NCBI RefSeq assembly: GCF_020103725.1
Contig: NZ_JAHXBG010000014.1
Span: 238,320-302,319 of the forward strand
Source: Hyalangium gracile
GTDB taxonomy: Bacteria; Myxococcota; Myxococcia; Myxococcales; Myxococcaceae
Reading direction: 5' to 3'
Length of the DNA stretch: 64,000 nt
In this document: positions 28,720 through 36,978 of the stretch, piece by piece
Layout: the number at the start of each line of letters is the position of its first letter
Position numbering within the stretch: position 1 is the stretch's first letter
Position numbers and translations under genes: made by a program
The notes under the pieces: model-generated
Database searches by the model: none
The model's input: only the letters and a program-made list of their open reading frames with translations
Told to the model about the DNA's origin: nothing

Positions 28720-31167
28720 ATGAAGCTGAGTCGGTGGTTGCTGGGTGCGCTCGCAGGAACCCTCGTGGGTTGTTCCGAAGCTCCCCCTCCGGAGGAGCCT
28801 GGCGCTCCGGGGCCGGAGGAGCTCATCCCGGGCCGGCCGGACTTCGAGTTCGCCACCGTGAAGGGCCCCTCCGAGCTGTCACCGAGAGCGAGCGGTCCGC
28901 TGCGAGCGCTGCTCTGCAATCGAGGCGACACCGATGGCAGCACCGAGGTGTCCTTCTATTTCTCCTACAACAACACCTTCGAGCCGTTCGACAAGTGGGT
29001 GACCACCACCGAGCCGATCTTCGTACCGGCGGGCGGCTGCGAGGACGTGAGCGAGCTGGTGGCGAGGCCGAATGTCCCGGATGCGAGCTATCACCTGATC
29101 GCGGTCGCGGATGTGGACATGCTGGTCAGCGAGGGCCGGGAGGGAAACAACGCCCGAGTGGGGGTGGGCAAGTTCACGGTGGACTTCCACGCGCCGCCCC
29201 GGCCGGTGCTGAAGTGGGTGGCCGGCGAATACTCCACGGGGCGCCCGCTCCTGGAAGTCACCTCCGAAGTGAACGACTTTGTCTACGTCTACAGCGGTGA
29301 GCGCTGCGAGGGCGAGCCCGTGGCGGAGTCGCGCGTCGGCTCGAGCTCGTTCTGCTACATGCCGATCGATCTGTCGGGAATCCCGTCGAGCAGCTACTCG
29401 GTCAGGGTGGTCGACTTCGTCGACAACGCGTCGGCGTGCAGCAGCATCCTCGCCCCGACCGACTACGGCACACCGCTCCCGGCCCCGGTCATCACGGAGG
29501 CGAGCTGGCAATATGCCTCGGTGGAGCATGATCTCCGCGTGAGGGGCACCGCCCAGCCTGGGGCCGAGGTGGGCATCTTCATCGACGCGCGGTGCACGGG
29601 CTTCCCGGCCGCCACCGTCTTCGCGGGCACCCAGGGAGCCTTCACCGCCGAGCTCAAAGTGCCGGCGTCCCCCGTGGGCACCCTCCGCCGGGTGTTCGTC
29701 GCCGCGCGAGACGAGAACCTCCGCGAGTCCTCCTGCGTGGAGGGCCCCACGTACCAGACGCCGTGCCCGCAGGGGTACTCCAACTGTGATGGGAACCCGG
29801 CCAACGGCTGCGAGGTGAACCTCACGGAGGACGCGAACCACTGCGGCGCCTGCGGGACGAGCTGCCAGGATCGAGGCAACGCGGAGGGGGTCTGCATCTC
29901 GGGAACGTGCGGCGTGGCGTGCCCGGTGGGCACCTATGACTGCGACGGGAACCCGGTCAACGGCTGCGAGTCCACCACCGTGTGCAGTCCTGCCGTCTGC
30001 ACCGTCGACAGCGCGGAGGAGCTGCTCATCACCTCGCTCTCGGTGGTGGAGGATCCGGTGCGGACCGCGCCGGGCGGGGCCTGGCACTTCGGCACGCTGA
30101 TGCGGCAGATGGCGGGCAACGAGGATCCGTCCACCCTGGTGCGCCAGTGGCTGAGGACGTGGAACACGACGCAGCGGGTGAATGGCCTCACGCTGCCGGC
30201 GCGCCCCCAGATGCAGTCGCAGGTGCTGGCTGCCTGGGAGGCTCGCAGCGGCGGGCCCGACCGGCCGCTGGACTTCAGCAAGGCGCCGTTCAGGCTACTG
30301 GCCATCGTGAACCGGATGGATCTGCGCAACCCGGGAGTGCAGGCCGGTGAGGGCCGCTTCGTCTTCGGGGTGCTGGACGCCGCGGGCAATCCGCTCGAGT
30401 TCACCGTCATCCTCGAGTACGCCCTGCCAGGCGGTACGCCGGAGGCCATCCAAGGCTGGGCGAGGGACTGGCATGAGCTGGGTCAGCTGGGGCTGGGGCA
30501 CCCGAGCTACAAGGTGAAGCTCCAGGCGTTGACGGACCGCTTCACGAATGCGGGGGTGATGGCGGGGCGGCCACACGGCAACGCGCTGAACCAGATCCGC
30601 ACGAACGAGGTGGCCCTGGCCGACGAGTGGGAGATGCGCGAGTTCGTCCTGACGAGCACGGCGCTGCAGCCGGCCACGGTGAAGCGCACGCCGGACCTCG
30701 GCTTCGAGAACACGAACGCCCTGCGCAACTTCATCCTGGCCAACCAGGCGGACGTCCTGGCCGAGCGACACACGGTGCCGGAGAGCCTGAACGGGGTGAG
30801 GTTCCTGGCCGCGAGGGCGCCGGTGCCGGAGGACTTCTTCTGGCGGGTGCCGGGCGTGCCCGGCGAGGCGCGGCACAAGTTCTCTCTCAACACGTGCAGC
30901 GGGTGTCACTCGCGGGAGACGGGGACGGAGTTCACGCACATCGCTCCGCGCGCCGCGGGGCAGGCGGCGGCCCTGTCGGCCTACCTCCGGGGTGGCACCC
31001 TGCCGGATCCGGTGACGGGGGTGAGCCGCTCCTTCAACGACTTGAGCCGCCGCGCCGAGGATTTGAAGGCGCTGGTGTGCGGCTCGACGTCGGCCCTGAG
31101 CCTCACGAGCGAGCACTTCGGAGGCTTCCCGGCGGCCTCCAACCTGCCTCCGGCGCGTGTGCACTGA
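28720..31167 (+). CDS. Secreted Cys-rich lipoprotein with CARDB and C-terminal haem motif
   Basis: 815 aa from ATG 28720, which starts a lipoprotein signal (LSRWLLGALAGTLVGC). Residues 30-150 look like a CARDB domain (FEFATVKGPSELSPRASGPL, STEVSFYFSYNN). Two more Ig-like segments follow. Around 350-420 is the myxobacterial Cys-rich repeat (CPQGYSNCDGNPANGCEVNL...CGACGTSC; CPVGTYDCDGNPVNGCES). The C-terminal 390 residues form an unrecognised globular domain (FRLLAIVNRMDLRNPG, LRNFILANQADVLAERH) with one haem-c motif CSGCH near residue 727. A covalent haem is therefore possible. Exported, surface or periplasm. Its 3' end faces a fragment of a di-haem peroxidase gene. Confidence 0.85.
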   Translation: MKLSRWLLGALAGTLVGCSEAPPPEEPGAPGPEELIPGRPDFEFATVKGPSELSPRASGPLRALLCNRGDTDGSTEVSFYFSYNNTFEPFDKWVTTTEPIFVPAGGCEDVSELVARPNVPDASYHLIAVADVDMLVSEGREGNNARVGVGKFTVDFHAPPRPVLKWVAGEYSTGRPLLEVTSEVNDFVYVYSGERCEGEPVAESRVGSSSFCYMPIDLSGIPSSSYSVRVVDFVDNASACSSILAPTDYGTPLPAPVITEASWQYASVEHDLRVRGTAQPGAEVGIFIDARCTGFPAATVFAGTQGAFTAELKVPASPVGTLRRVFVAARDENLRESSCVEGPTYQTPCPQGYSNCDGNPANGCEVNLTEDANHCGACGTSCQDRGNAEGVCISGTCGVACPVGTYDCDGNPVNGCESTTVCSPAVCTVDSAEELLITSLSVVEDPVRTAPGGAWHFGTLMRQMAGNEDPSTLVRQWLRTWNTTQRVNGLTLPARPQMQSQVLAAWEARSGGPDRPLDFSKAPFRLLAIVNRMDLRNPGVQAGEGRFVFGVLDAAGNPLEFTVILEYALPGGTPEAIQGWARDWHELGQLGLGHPSYKVKLQALTDRFTNAGVMAGRPHGNALNQIRTNEVALADEWEMREFVLTSTALQPATVKRTPDLGFENTNALRNFILANQADVLAERHTVPESLNGVRFLAARAPVPEDFFWRVPGVPGEARHKFSLNTCSGCHSRETGTEFTHIAPRAAGQAAALSAYLRGGTLPDPVTGVSRSFNDLSRRAEDLKALVCGSTSALSLTSEHFGGFPAASNLPPARVH

Positions 31168-31571
31168 GGCAGCGCACCTTGGAGCGCTTCAGGGGGAAAG
31201 GCGCGAGGGCCCCGGTCCTCGGGGCCGCTCCCATCGAGGGCGTGGAGGAAGGCGAGCAGCGCATCCTTCTCTTCAGCCGTGAGCCCCAGCGGACGCATGA
31301 GGGGACTCTGCCAGGGGTTCGAGTTCCCACCGCGATCGTAGAAGTCGATCACCTCCTCGAGGCTCTTCAGCGACCCGTCATGCATATACGGAGCGCGGCG
31401 GCTCACGTCGCGCAAGCCGGGCGTCTTGAACGCGCCCACGTCCGCCTCCTTCCGGGTCACCTCGTAGCGCCCCTTGTCCGCGAAGCCGGTCTTCGGGCCT
31501 CCAGAGCGCCGGCCCTTCGTGTCGTTCCAGCCGACCCCCAGGTGAATGATGCGGTTCTCGCGGTGGCCTGC
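30981..31571 (-). pseudogene. Di-haem cytochrome c peroxidase (MauG-like), C-terminal fragment
   Basis: From 31571 the frame reads HRENRIIHLGVGW, GGPKTGFADKGRYEVT, VGAFKTPGLRDVSRRAPYMHDGSLKSLEEVIDFYDRGG and ends LGLTAEEKDALLAFLHAL. These are the last 120 residues of a CcpA/MauG protein, with the distal haem-ligand Met (YMHDGS). A TGA at 31572 cuts the frame, and both CxxCH sites are missing. Family similarity stops near 31190; the frame then runs, meaningless, through the 3' end of the opposing lipoprotein gene to 30981. Upstream DNA now belongs to another gene, so this is a deletion remnant. Confidence 0.75.
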
Positions 31572-31629
31572 TCACGGGTTCGGCGCTAGGTTGCACACCC
31601 GCTCTTTGCTCATGGGAGGCCTCGACTCC

Positions 31630-32235
31630 ATGTTGTCCCTGGTTGCTGTTCTGGTGGCCGCCACTCCAGGCCATGCCTCGCTGCTCTCGCCCGCCACGTC
31701 TGCTCATGTCCACTCCGCGCGGTTGCTGGCCCAGGCCAGCCCCGGCGTGGGGGCGGAGCAGGGTCCCGCTTCCCAGCCGCCCCTCGTCACGGCTGCCCCC
31801 GAGGAGCGCATCCGCGAGCTGACCCTGCGCATCGATGAGCTCAATGATCGCATCCGCTCCATCAACACCGACTGGGCCACCAGCTCGGTCGTGATGCTGT
31901 ACGCCGGCTACAGCACCGCGCCGCTGGTCCTCGTGGGGCTGCCGCTGCTCATCGTCGGACTGACGTCGAGCATCGGGAGCGCTGGCACGATCGCCGCCAT
32001 CGGAGCCGTCATCACCGGCTTGGGCGCCGTGGGGATCGGGCTGCTGATCGCCGGCGTCGTGACAGGCATCAACTCGGCCGATGCGCCACGCGCCGAGAAG
32101 GCGGCCCTCATCTCCGAGCGCACCAGGCTGGAGAATGAGCTGCGCGAGCTGAAGCGCCGAGGAGCCCCGGAGACTCTTCGCTGGAATCCAGAGCCGCCCG
32201 CGCGCACCGTCACGATTGCCGCCATCTCCTTCTAG
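31630..32235 (+). CDS. Exported two-helix membrane protein with coiled coils
   Basis: 201 aa from ATG 31630, with GGGAGG nine bases upstream; ATG 31612 is less likely. A signal peptide (MLSLVAVLVAATPGHA) is followed by a polar stretch, a short coiled coil (EERIRELTLRIDELNDRIRSI), two strongly hydrophobic helices (about 95-145, VLVGLPLLIVGLTSSIGSAG and GAVITGLGAVGIGLLIAGVV) and a second coiled coil (EKAALISERTRLENELRELKRR). Function unknown. The layout, coil-hairpin-coil, resembles small envelope proteins that bundle or bend membranes. Single gene. Confidence 0.7.
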   Translation: MLSLVAVLVAATPGHASLLSPATSAHVHSARLLAQASPGVGAEQGPASQPPLVTAAPEERIRELTLRIDELNDRIRSINTDWATSSVVMLYAGYSTAPLVLVGLPLLIVGLTSSIGSAGTIAAIGAVITGLGAVGIGLLIAGVVTGINSADAPRAEKAALISERTRLENELRELKRRGAPETLRWNPEPPARTVTIAAISF

Positions 32236-32260
32236 AGCACCGAATCTTTTGAAGTTCATG

Positions 32261-32585
32261 TTATCCGGCATTGAGGGAGGAGCGCTCCAAGTGCCGCTGC
32301 CATGACTCGATGTTCTGGATGGACGCGGCTCGTCGCAGGTCGAAGGTGTTCTTGCGTCCCCCCCGATCAGCCGGGCATGCGAGGTGCCGACTGCGCATAT
32401 CTATCTTGAAGGCGGACTTGGCAAACAGCTCTCCATTCCTCGGCGCCCAAGGCTTGCACAGCACCTGGCCGCCGTTGTCCAGCACCTCATTCACCATGGG
32501 GCTGGTGATGTAGCACCTATCTATGTGCAACTCGTCCGGCCGTAGCCCCTGTCGCTCCAGGTCCGTGTCCGTCCGCCCGAGCGCC
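32261..32585 (-). pseudogene. IS1182-type DDE transposase remnant
   Basis: The frame reads DTDLERQGLRPDELHIDRCY then ITSPMVNEVLDNGG, LCKPWAPRNGELFAKSAFKIDM and TFDLRRAA. This is the internal part of IS1182-family transposases (the Y-I-x-S-x-x-V...KPW...FxKxxFxID stretch). Both ends of the protein are absent, so the element is dead. It lies in a patch with other mobile-element fragments. Confidence 0.7.
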
Positions 32586-33086
32586 CCCGGTGAGGCGCTA
32601 CCCGGCAGGAGAGAGGTGTAACAGGGGTTCGCCGAAGGAGGCGAGCGATGAGCACCCGAGGCACGGTGGCAAAGTTGCAGGAACGCAGGTGGCGGCAGTG
32701 GAGCCCCGAGAAAGCGCAGGAGCTATTGGCAGAGTGGCGAGCCAGTGGGCTTTCTCTGGGGAGGTTCGCCCGGGAGAGAGGCCTGGGGGGCGAGCGGCTG
32801 CGGTGGTATTTCGACAGCTTGGCGGGCTGGGTCGCCGGCGAGGCGAACGATGCACATCGCCATCGCCACATGCGCAAGGCGCGACTGCTCGACGGCATCG
32901 CCGAGCAGCTCGAGGCCATGCTGTCAGCCCATCATCGCTGACGCTCATCCTCGGCAGTGAGGTCGTCCTGCGTGGCAGCGAGGCCGTCCCGCGCTACGAG
33001 ACGGCGCGGGCGATGCCACTGCCGCCCAACACCACTTCGCGGTTTTCAGCAAGGCGCGTCGTGGGTGCTGCCGGGCGGACGGACAC
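32565..33086. repeat. 15-bp inverted repeats flanking the IS66 fragment
   Basis: GTGTCCGTCCGCCCG at 32565-32579 and its exact complement at 33072-33086 bracket 492 bp holding the IS66-type ORF. They could be the ends of a small mobile unit, or two inverted pieces of the IS1182-type gene. No target-site duplication is visible. Confidence 0.4.
32648..32941 (+). CDS. IS66-type TnpA-like helper protein (element remnant)
   Basis: 97 aa with a good ribosome site (GGAGG, 7 nt). WSPEKAQELLAEWRASGLSLGRFARERGLGGERLRWYFDSL is the short helix-turn-helix of the IS66 accessory proteins encoded in front of TnpB and TnpC. The final residues (RHMRKARLLDGIAEQLEAMLSAHHR) do not look like TnpB, and neither TnpB nor the TnpC transposase follows. 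It is the leftover first gene of an IS66-like element; the protein may still be made. Confidence 0.65.
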   Translation: MSTRGTVAKLQERRWRQWSPEKAQELLAEWRASGLSLGRFARERGLGGERLRWYFDSLAGWVAGEANDAHRHRHMRKARLLDGIAEQLEAMLSAHHR

Positions 33087-33132
33087 CCATCAGGTGCTGA
33101 GTGCAGATAGAAAGAGTGCTCGGCGGAAAAAC

Positions 33133-33159
33133 TTGACACACACGCGTCTGCCATAAAAT
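33133..33159 (+). promoter_or_regulatory. Possible promoter of the secreted PKD-like gene
   Basis: TTGACA (33133-33138) and TAAAAT (33154-33159) with a short 15-bp spacer, 30 bp before ATG 33189. The hexamers are good and stand out in AT content from their surroundings; the spacing is suboptimal. Confidence 0.4.
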
Positions 33160-33188
33160 GGCGAGTCCTCCTCCTTGGAACAATCGCC

Positions 33189-34592
33189 ATGTTCATTTCT
33201 CAGCGCTGCACCTTAACTCTTCTGGTCGCCATTGCGGCTGTCTTCCCGGCAACGCCTGCCCATGCCCAATGGGAGCCATCGATCAGTATCGAATGGCAGA
33301 CGAGGCAAATGGGGACGGTCGCCCCGGGCACGTCGTTCAACTGGAGCAACCGCGTCCACGTCTTCAGTATTGGAACGACCGTGTCCGCCCAAACCACCAG
33401 TGCGACCACGGTCGTCTCCCCGGCGTCGCAGTTCATCTCGGCCGGTCAGTCGGCGCCTTTTACCATCAATGGCACGGTGCCCACTGCCACCGGACCGTTT
33501 ACCATCACCATCAACTTCACGTACTCCACTAGCAGCGGACCCGTAACTACGCCGGTGTGGATCACTGGCACAGTCAGTTCGGGAGTGCCAGGGAGTACAA
33601 CCTACTTCGTGGGCGTTATCCCACAGACAGTGAGCGCGACACCGAGCGCTGCTGACTGCCCGCCAGGCGCCTCTCTCGTCTACTTCCACTTTGATGACGA
33701 GGACTCAGATAACGAGAATAACCGTTCGGGCTGGATTGGCGCGATTAAGAGCTACGAGAATACGATTTTCTACTACTGCCGGGTGGACGGCAGGCAGTTC
33801 AAGCCGCTATCCACAACCAATAGCGTAGCCAATCACTATGCCCTCATTCGGCTAGGAACAGCTTGTCCGCCTGGCTCCACGGCGTTCTCTCGATACTGGG
33901 ACAACGAGAACAACAACAACATAAACAGTAGATGGACGTCGTCCGGAAATGCATTGGACTTCGGGCCCAACTCTGTCGTGGCTGACAGCCAGAATAGCAT
34001 CATGCATTTCTGCCTGTTCCGGAGCGGCACCGACACGATGAGCGATTTCCCAAACTTGGGCATCCACTACGGCGTGTTCGCCGCGCCGGGTTTCAGCAAG
34101 GCCATACAATCCGGCTGGGTCTACACGGATGACGAGGACTCGACCAACGACAACAGCATGAGCGCGGACGCGGACGCGCAGAGGATCATCGCTCCCACCG
34201 GCAGTGACGGCCGCAACACGACCGTGTACACCGCCCGGGTGACGCCGGAAACAAGTCCGGTGGCGCGGTGCAGCGTGTCGCCGTCCGCTGGGATCGACAG
34301 CGCCTACGCGACCTTCGTCAACAACGGCAGTTATGCGCGGGTCGGGCGGACAATCAGCAGTTACTCGTGGTCCTTCAGTTCAGGAGGCTCCGCTTTCGGT
34401 CCTGGCCCTCATGCGCGAAGCTTTGGTGTGGGGACACACTGGGGCAGGCTGACTGTCACTGACAGCGCTGGCGAGTCGTCCGCTGCAATGTGTTATGTGA
34501 CAGTCTCGTCATCCACCCCTGGCGGATGTCAGCAGGTATCGTCGCTCATGACTGAGGGGGAAAAATTCTTGAAGCCTCCGCCCTGCCCGTAG
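33189..34592 (+). CDS. Secreted protein with PKD-like C-terminus, unknown function
   Basis: 467 aa. Signal peptide MFISQRCTLTLLVAIAAVFPATPAHA. Residues 30-145 form a Thr/Ser-rich beta domain (TRQMGTVAPGTSFNWSNRVHVFSIGTTVSAQTTSATTVVSP). The middle (150-330) has two copies of a Cys/aromatic pattern: PPGASLVYFHFDDEDSDNENNRSGW and PPGSTAFSRYWDNENNNNINSRW, each followed by a Cys near FYYC or HFC. The Asp/Asn-rich strings look like calcium-binding loops. A PKD-like fold ends it (ISSYSWSFSSGGSAFGPGP). GC content and codon use are lower than in neighbouring genes, and mobile-element remnants flank it on both sides, pointing to acquisition. Probably an extracellular binding protein. Confidence 0.75.
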   Translation: MFISQRCTLTLLVAIAAVFPATPAHAQWEPSISIEWQTRQMGTVAPGTSFNWSNRVHVFSIGTTVSAQTTSATTVVSPASQFISAGQSAPFTINGTVPTATGPFTITINFTYSTSSGPVTTPVWITGTVSSGVPGSTTYFVGVIPQTVSATPSAADCPPGASLVYFHFDDEDSDNENNRSGWIGAIKSYENTIFYYCRVDGRQFKPLSTTNSVANHYALIRLGTACPPGSTAFSRYWDNENNNNINSRWTSSGNALDFGPNSVVADSQNSIMHFCLFRSGTDTMSDFPNLGIHYGVFAAPGFSKAIQSGWVYTDDEDSTNDNSMSADADAQRIIAPTGSDGRNTTVYTARVTPETSPVARCSVSPSAGIDSAYATFVNNGSYARVGRTISSYSWSFSSGGSAFGPGPHARSFGVGTHWGRLTVTDSAGESSAAMCYVTVSSSTPGGCQQVSSLMTEGEKFLKPPPCP

Positions 34593-34709
34593 CCGCGTGG
34601 TGGGAGGTGGCGGCCGGGCTGGCGGCCTTTCTCCTGCCAGGAGGGGGCACCCAGGCATGAGCACGCACCAGCACCACGGCCCCAAGGCAAAGGGCTCCAT
34701 CCCGAGAAG

Positions 34710-34743
34710 CCCAGCAATCTCACAGGGTTGCTGGGTTTTTCTT
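34710..34743 (+). terminator. Rho-independent terminator
   Basis: CCCAGCAA-10 nt-TTGCTGGG followed by TTTTTCTTT: a perfect 8-bp stem and a T tract, the only textbook intrinsic terminator in the window. It is 118 bp after the secreted-protein stop and next to the integrase remnant. The spot may also be an attachment-site scar. Confidence 0.75.
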
Positions 34744-34769
34744 TGCCCTCGTTTTCTTCATGTGACCTC

Positions 34770-34990
34770 AGTGTGCCCCTCTGGCGTCTCTTGCCCAGAG
34801 CGGCGCGCGGCTGAGGAATGGGTCGGTCCAGTTCCTGGACCGCGCTCTCCCGCGCCTCGGGTGACAGGTGCGCGTAGCGCGTCGTCATCTCGATCGCCGC
34901 GCGCCTCATCAACTCCTGAATGACCCGGAGCGCTACACCCCGCATCGCGAGCGGCTGGCCGTCCGGCTTGACCCCAGCGCACCATGAGTG
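34770..34990 (-). pseudogene. Tyrosine recombinase (phage integrase-type), C-terminal remnant
   Basis: The frame starting after a TGA near 34998 reads [28 protein letters not shown] then LMRRAAIEMTTRYAHLSPE and ARESAVQELDRP. It matches the XerC/integrase end ([31 protein letters not shown]-like), keeping the catalytic Tyr in TTRYAHL but with the LGH box changed to MRR and the HxLRHT box gone. The rest of the gene is missing. It marks an old integration event. After the family ends, the frame continues without meaning to 34529. Confidence 0.7.
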
Positions 34991-35043
34991 CTTGAGTCAG
35001 CCAAGTGAGAGATCCCCGCCCCAATGCGCACACTCAACGCAGT

Positions 35044-36057
35044 ATGGGTATCGTCTCTGTCCTGCTCCTCACCTCAGCCATTCTGGGCGTGATCGGATAC
35101 AAGAGTTGCAGGGAGGTGCCGCTGAGCGTCTCGGTGCCTGACTCTTCCCGTTCCGCCGCCTCCCCACCCAATCCTAGTGACAACATCCCAGACGATGCCG
35201 GCGCCCTGCAACCCGACGCCGCACAAGACACTCTGGAATTTGGAGTCACGAATACCCGCCTCTATCAATACGCAGGAACGATGGATGTCGAGAATCGCTA
35301 TGCCTCCACGGTCATGATCAGCACTGATTCAGAGAGCATGTCGGCCAGATGCAGCGGCGTCCTGATCAGCCCTCGGGTTGTCCTCACCGCAGCCAGTTGC
35401 CTCTGCGAACCCTCGAAGAGCCCGCCGCCCGCCAATAGTAACTCTCTCCATGAGGCCAGCGCCTCATGCCTCCAACGCGCTGCCGTGACAACCGCCATCT
35501 ATGGCGAAGTCCTCGACAAGAAATTCCCAGAAGCCACGACCCGAATGAGCTTCCACAGCTACGACGGCGAGGTGCACCCACACCCTGCATTCAAGTTTGC
35601 CTCGGATGATGCAGGCTCCCCTGGGGCCACGCAGGCGGATCTCGCTGTTGTCGTGCTGGATGAAGCCGTCAAGGATGTGAAGCCTGAGACCTTGATGGAG
35701 CAGGGCGAGTTTCAAGCTCATGACCCTCTCATCATGGCGGGCTATGCCTCCAGTGGAACAAAGCAGGCGGTAGGCGGGCTTTACGGGATCCGCTACTTCC
35801 GCCAGAACACAGTCACCCAGAGCCTGCCGGGAGACCAGGGAAGAATTCTTTATCAGCAGCATGGCCCTTTCATCTACAATGGCTACGCTGGCGGCCCCTG
35901 CTTTCGAGAAGACTCCCACCGGCGTCTGCTCGCCGGAGTCGCGGGCACCGGCGGCGGCCAGGAACTCTCCTTCACCAGCGTCCCTCCTTTTCTAGATTGG
36001 GTGCAGGCTCAGATTCGCCGGGAGTCTCCCAGCAACTCTCCCGCGCCACGGCGCTGA
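35044..36057 (+). CDS. Trypsin-fold protein with lost active site (pseudoprotease)
   Basis: 337 aa from ATG 35044. An N-terminal hydrophobic stretch (MGIVSVLLLTSAILGVIGY) exports or anchors it; a Pro/Ser linker follows. The S1 chymotrypsin fold is recognisable from GVLISPRVVLTAASC, ADLAVVVLD and NGYAGGPC. In active members these read TAAHC, D and GDSGGP. Here the His is Ser118 and the Ser is Ala282; only the Asp remains. It cannot hydrolyse peptides by the standard mechanism. Paired cysteines are kept, so the fold is probably stable. The intact paralogue starts 24 bp downstream, suggesting the dead copy binds, regulates or competes with it. GC is lower than typical here. Confidence 0.85.
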   Translation: MGIVSVLLLTSAILGVIGYKSCREVPLSVSVPDSSRSAASPPNPSDNIPDDAGALQPDAAQDTLEFGVTNTRLYQYAGTMDVENRYASTVMISTDSESMSARCSGVLISPRVVLTAASCLCEPSKSPPPANSNSLHEASASCLQRAAVTTAIYGEVLDKKFPEATTRMSFHSYDGEVHPHPAFKFASDDAGSPGATQADLAVVVLDEAVKDVKPETLMEQGEFQAHDPLIMAGYASSGTKQAVGGLYGIRYFRQNTVTQSLPGDQGRILYQQHGPFIYNGYAGGPCFREDSHRRLLAGVAGTGGGQELSFTSVPPFLDWVQAQIRRESPSNSPAPRR

Positions 36058-36081
36058 GATCCTTATTCGAGGTGATTCCGC

Positions 36082-36876
36082 ATGCTTACCTGCCGAAACC
36101 TCCTGGCGTCATCGATGCTTGTGGCTCTATCCATATGCTTGGGGATGGGATGTGTATCCCCCCATCCAGAGTTCAAAGAAGAGAGAAGTATTCCTGGCAT
36201 GAGGGGCGATTCTCTCTTGTCCCAAGATGTAAATGGAGTCTCGGGGGGCAAGTTCGATCGCGAAAATCTCTGGCGGACCACCGTCAACATTCAAAGCAAC
36301 GCAGGAGTATGCAGCGGCATCCTCATCGCTCCCAAAGCCGTCCTCACTGCCGCTCATTGTTTCTGCGCGGTGACTCAAGCAGCTTTCGATAGATCCTCGT
36401 GCGTCAAGAGAGCCACGGTCATCAGCCACATCTATCTCTACCGGCCGGAGAACAGAGGATGGGAACCGATACCGACAACATCGGAAGGCGATGTCATCGC
36501 CCACGAGGAGTTCACATCGCAGCGCACCAGCGAGGGGTTCGTGGATCCTGCCAAGCGCGTTGCGGATCTCGCGATAGTCGCGCTGGACAAGGAGTTGGAC
36601 GGACTCAAGCCTGACGTCTTGTTGAGGCCCCAGGACGTCTCCGAGGGCGATGAACTCACCGTAATTGGTTACGGTCCTACCAGGACCAACGGTCCCGATG
36701 GAAACGTCCGACGCTCCGGTACCAACACCATCTTCACCGTCACGGAGTTCCCCAACGGGAGGGTGCGCGAGTTCCGCTTCAATGGCTCAGGAGCCCACAC
36801 GCATGATGGAGACAGCGGCGGCCCGGCCTTGTACTTCGATGATGGAAAGCGCTGGCTCGTAGGTATCAACGGCTGA
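36082..36876 (+). CDS. Trypsin-like serine protease lipoprotein, cut short by an in-frame TGA
   Basis: 264 aa as read, with GAGGTGA 8 nt before ATG 36082. Lipoprotein signal LASSMLVALSICLGMGC. The S1 triad is intact: His92 in VLTAAHC, Asp162 in VADLAIVALD, Ser245 in DGDSGGPAL. The frame stops at TGA 36874 in WLVGING-stop, but the same frame continues YSEQGEQSWFTATANYDGWIKSQIAKTM to a TGA at 36976. That extension is the conserved last strand and C-terminal helix of the family, so the first TGA is a premature stop, a sequencing error or a readthrough site. Without the helix the fold may be unstable. It is the tandem paralogue of the pseudoprotease before it. Confidence 0.82.
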   Translation: MLTCRNLLASSMLVALSICLGMGCVSPHPEFKEERSIPGMRGDSLLSQDVNGVSGGKFDRENLWRTTVNIQSNAGVCSGILIAPKAVLTAAHCFCAVTQAAFDRSSCVKRATVISHIYLYRPENRGWEPIPTTSEGDVIAHEEFTSQRTSEGFVDPAKRVADLAIVALDKELDGLKPDVLLRPQDVSEGDELTVIGYGPTRTNGPDGNVRRSGTNTIFTVTEFPNGRVREFRFNGSGAHTHDGDSGGPALYFDDGKRWLVGING

Positions 36877-36978
36877 TACTCGGAGCAGGGGGAGCAATCA
36901 TGGTTCACGGCCACTGCCAACTACGACGGTTGGATCAAGTCGCAGATCGCCAAGACCATGAGGCCAAGAGCCCCATGA

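Noticed and set aside
36874..36876. The in-frame TGA as a selenocysteine codon
   Set aside because: The position in trypsin-like proteases is a structural loop and not a redox site, and I see no convincing stem-loop just after the TGA. Nonsense mutation or error is simpler.
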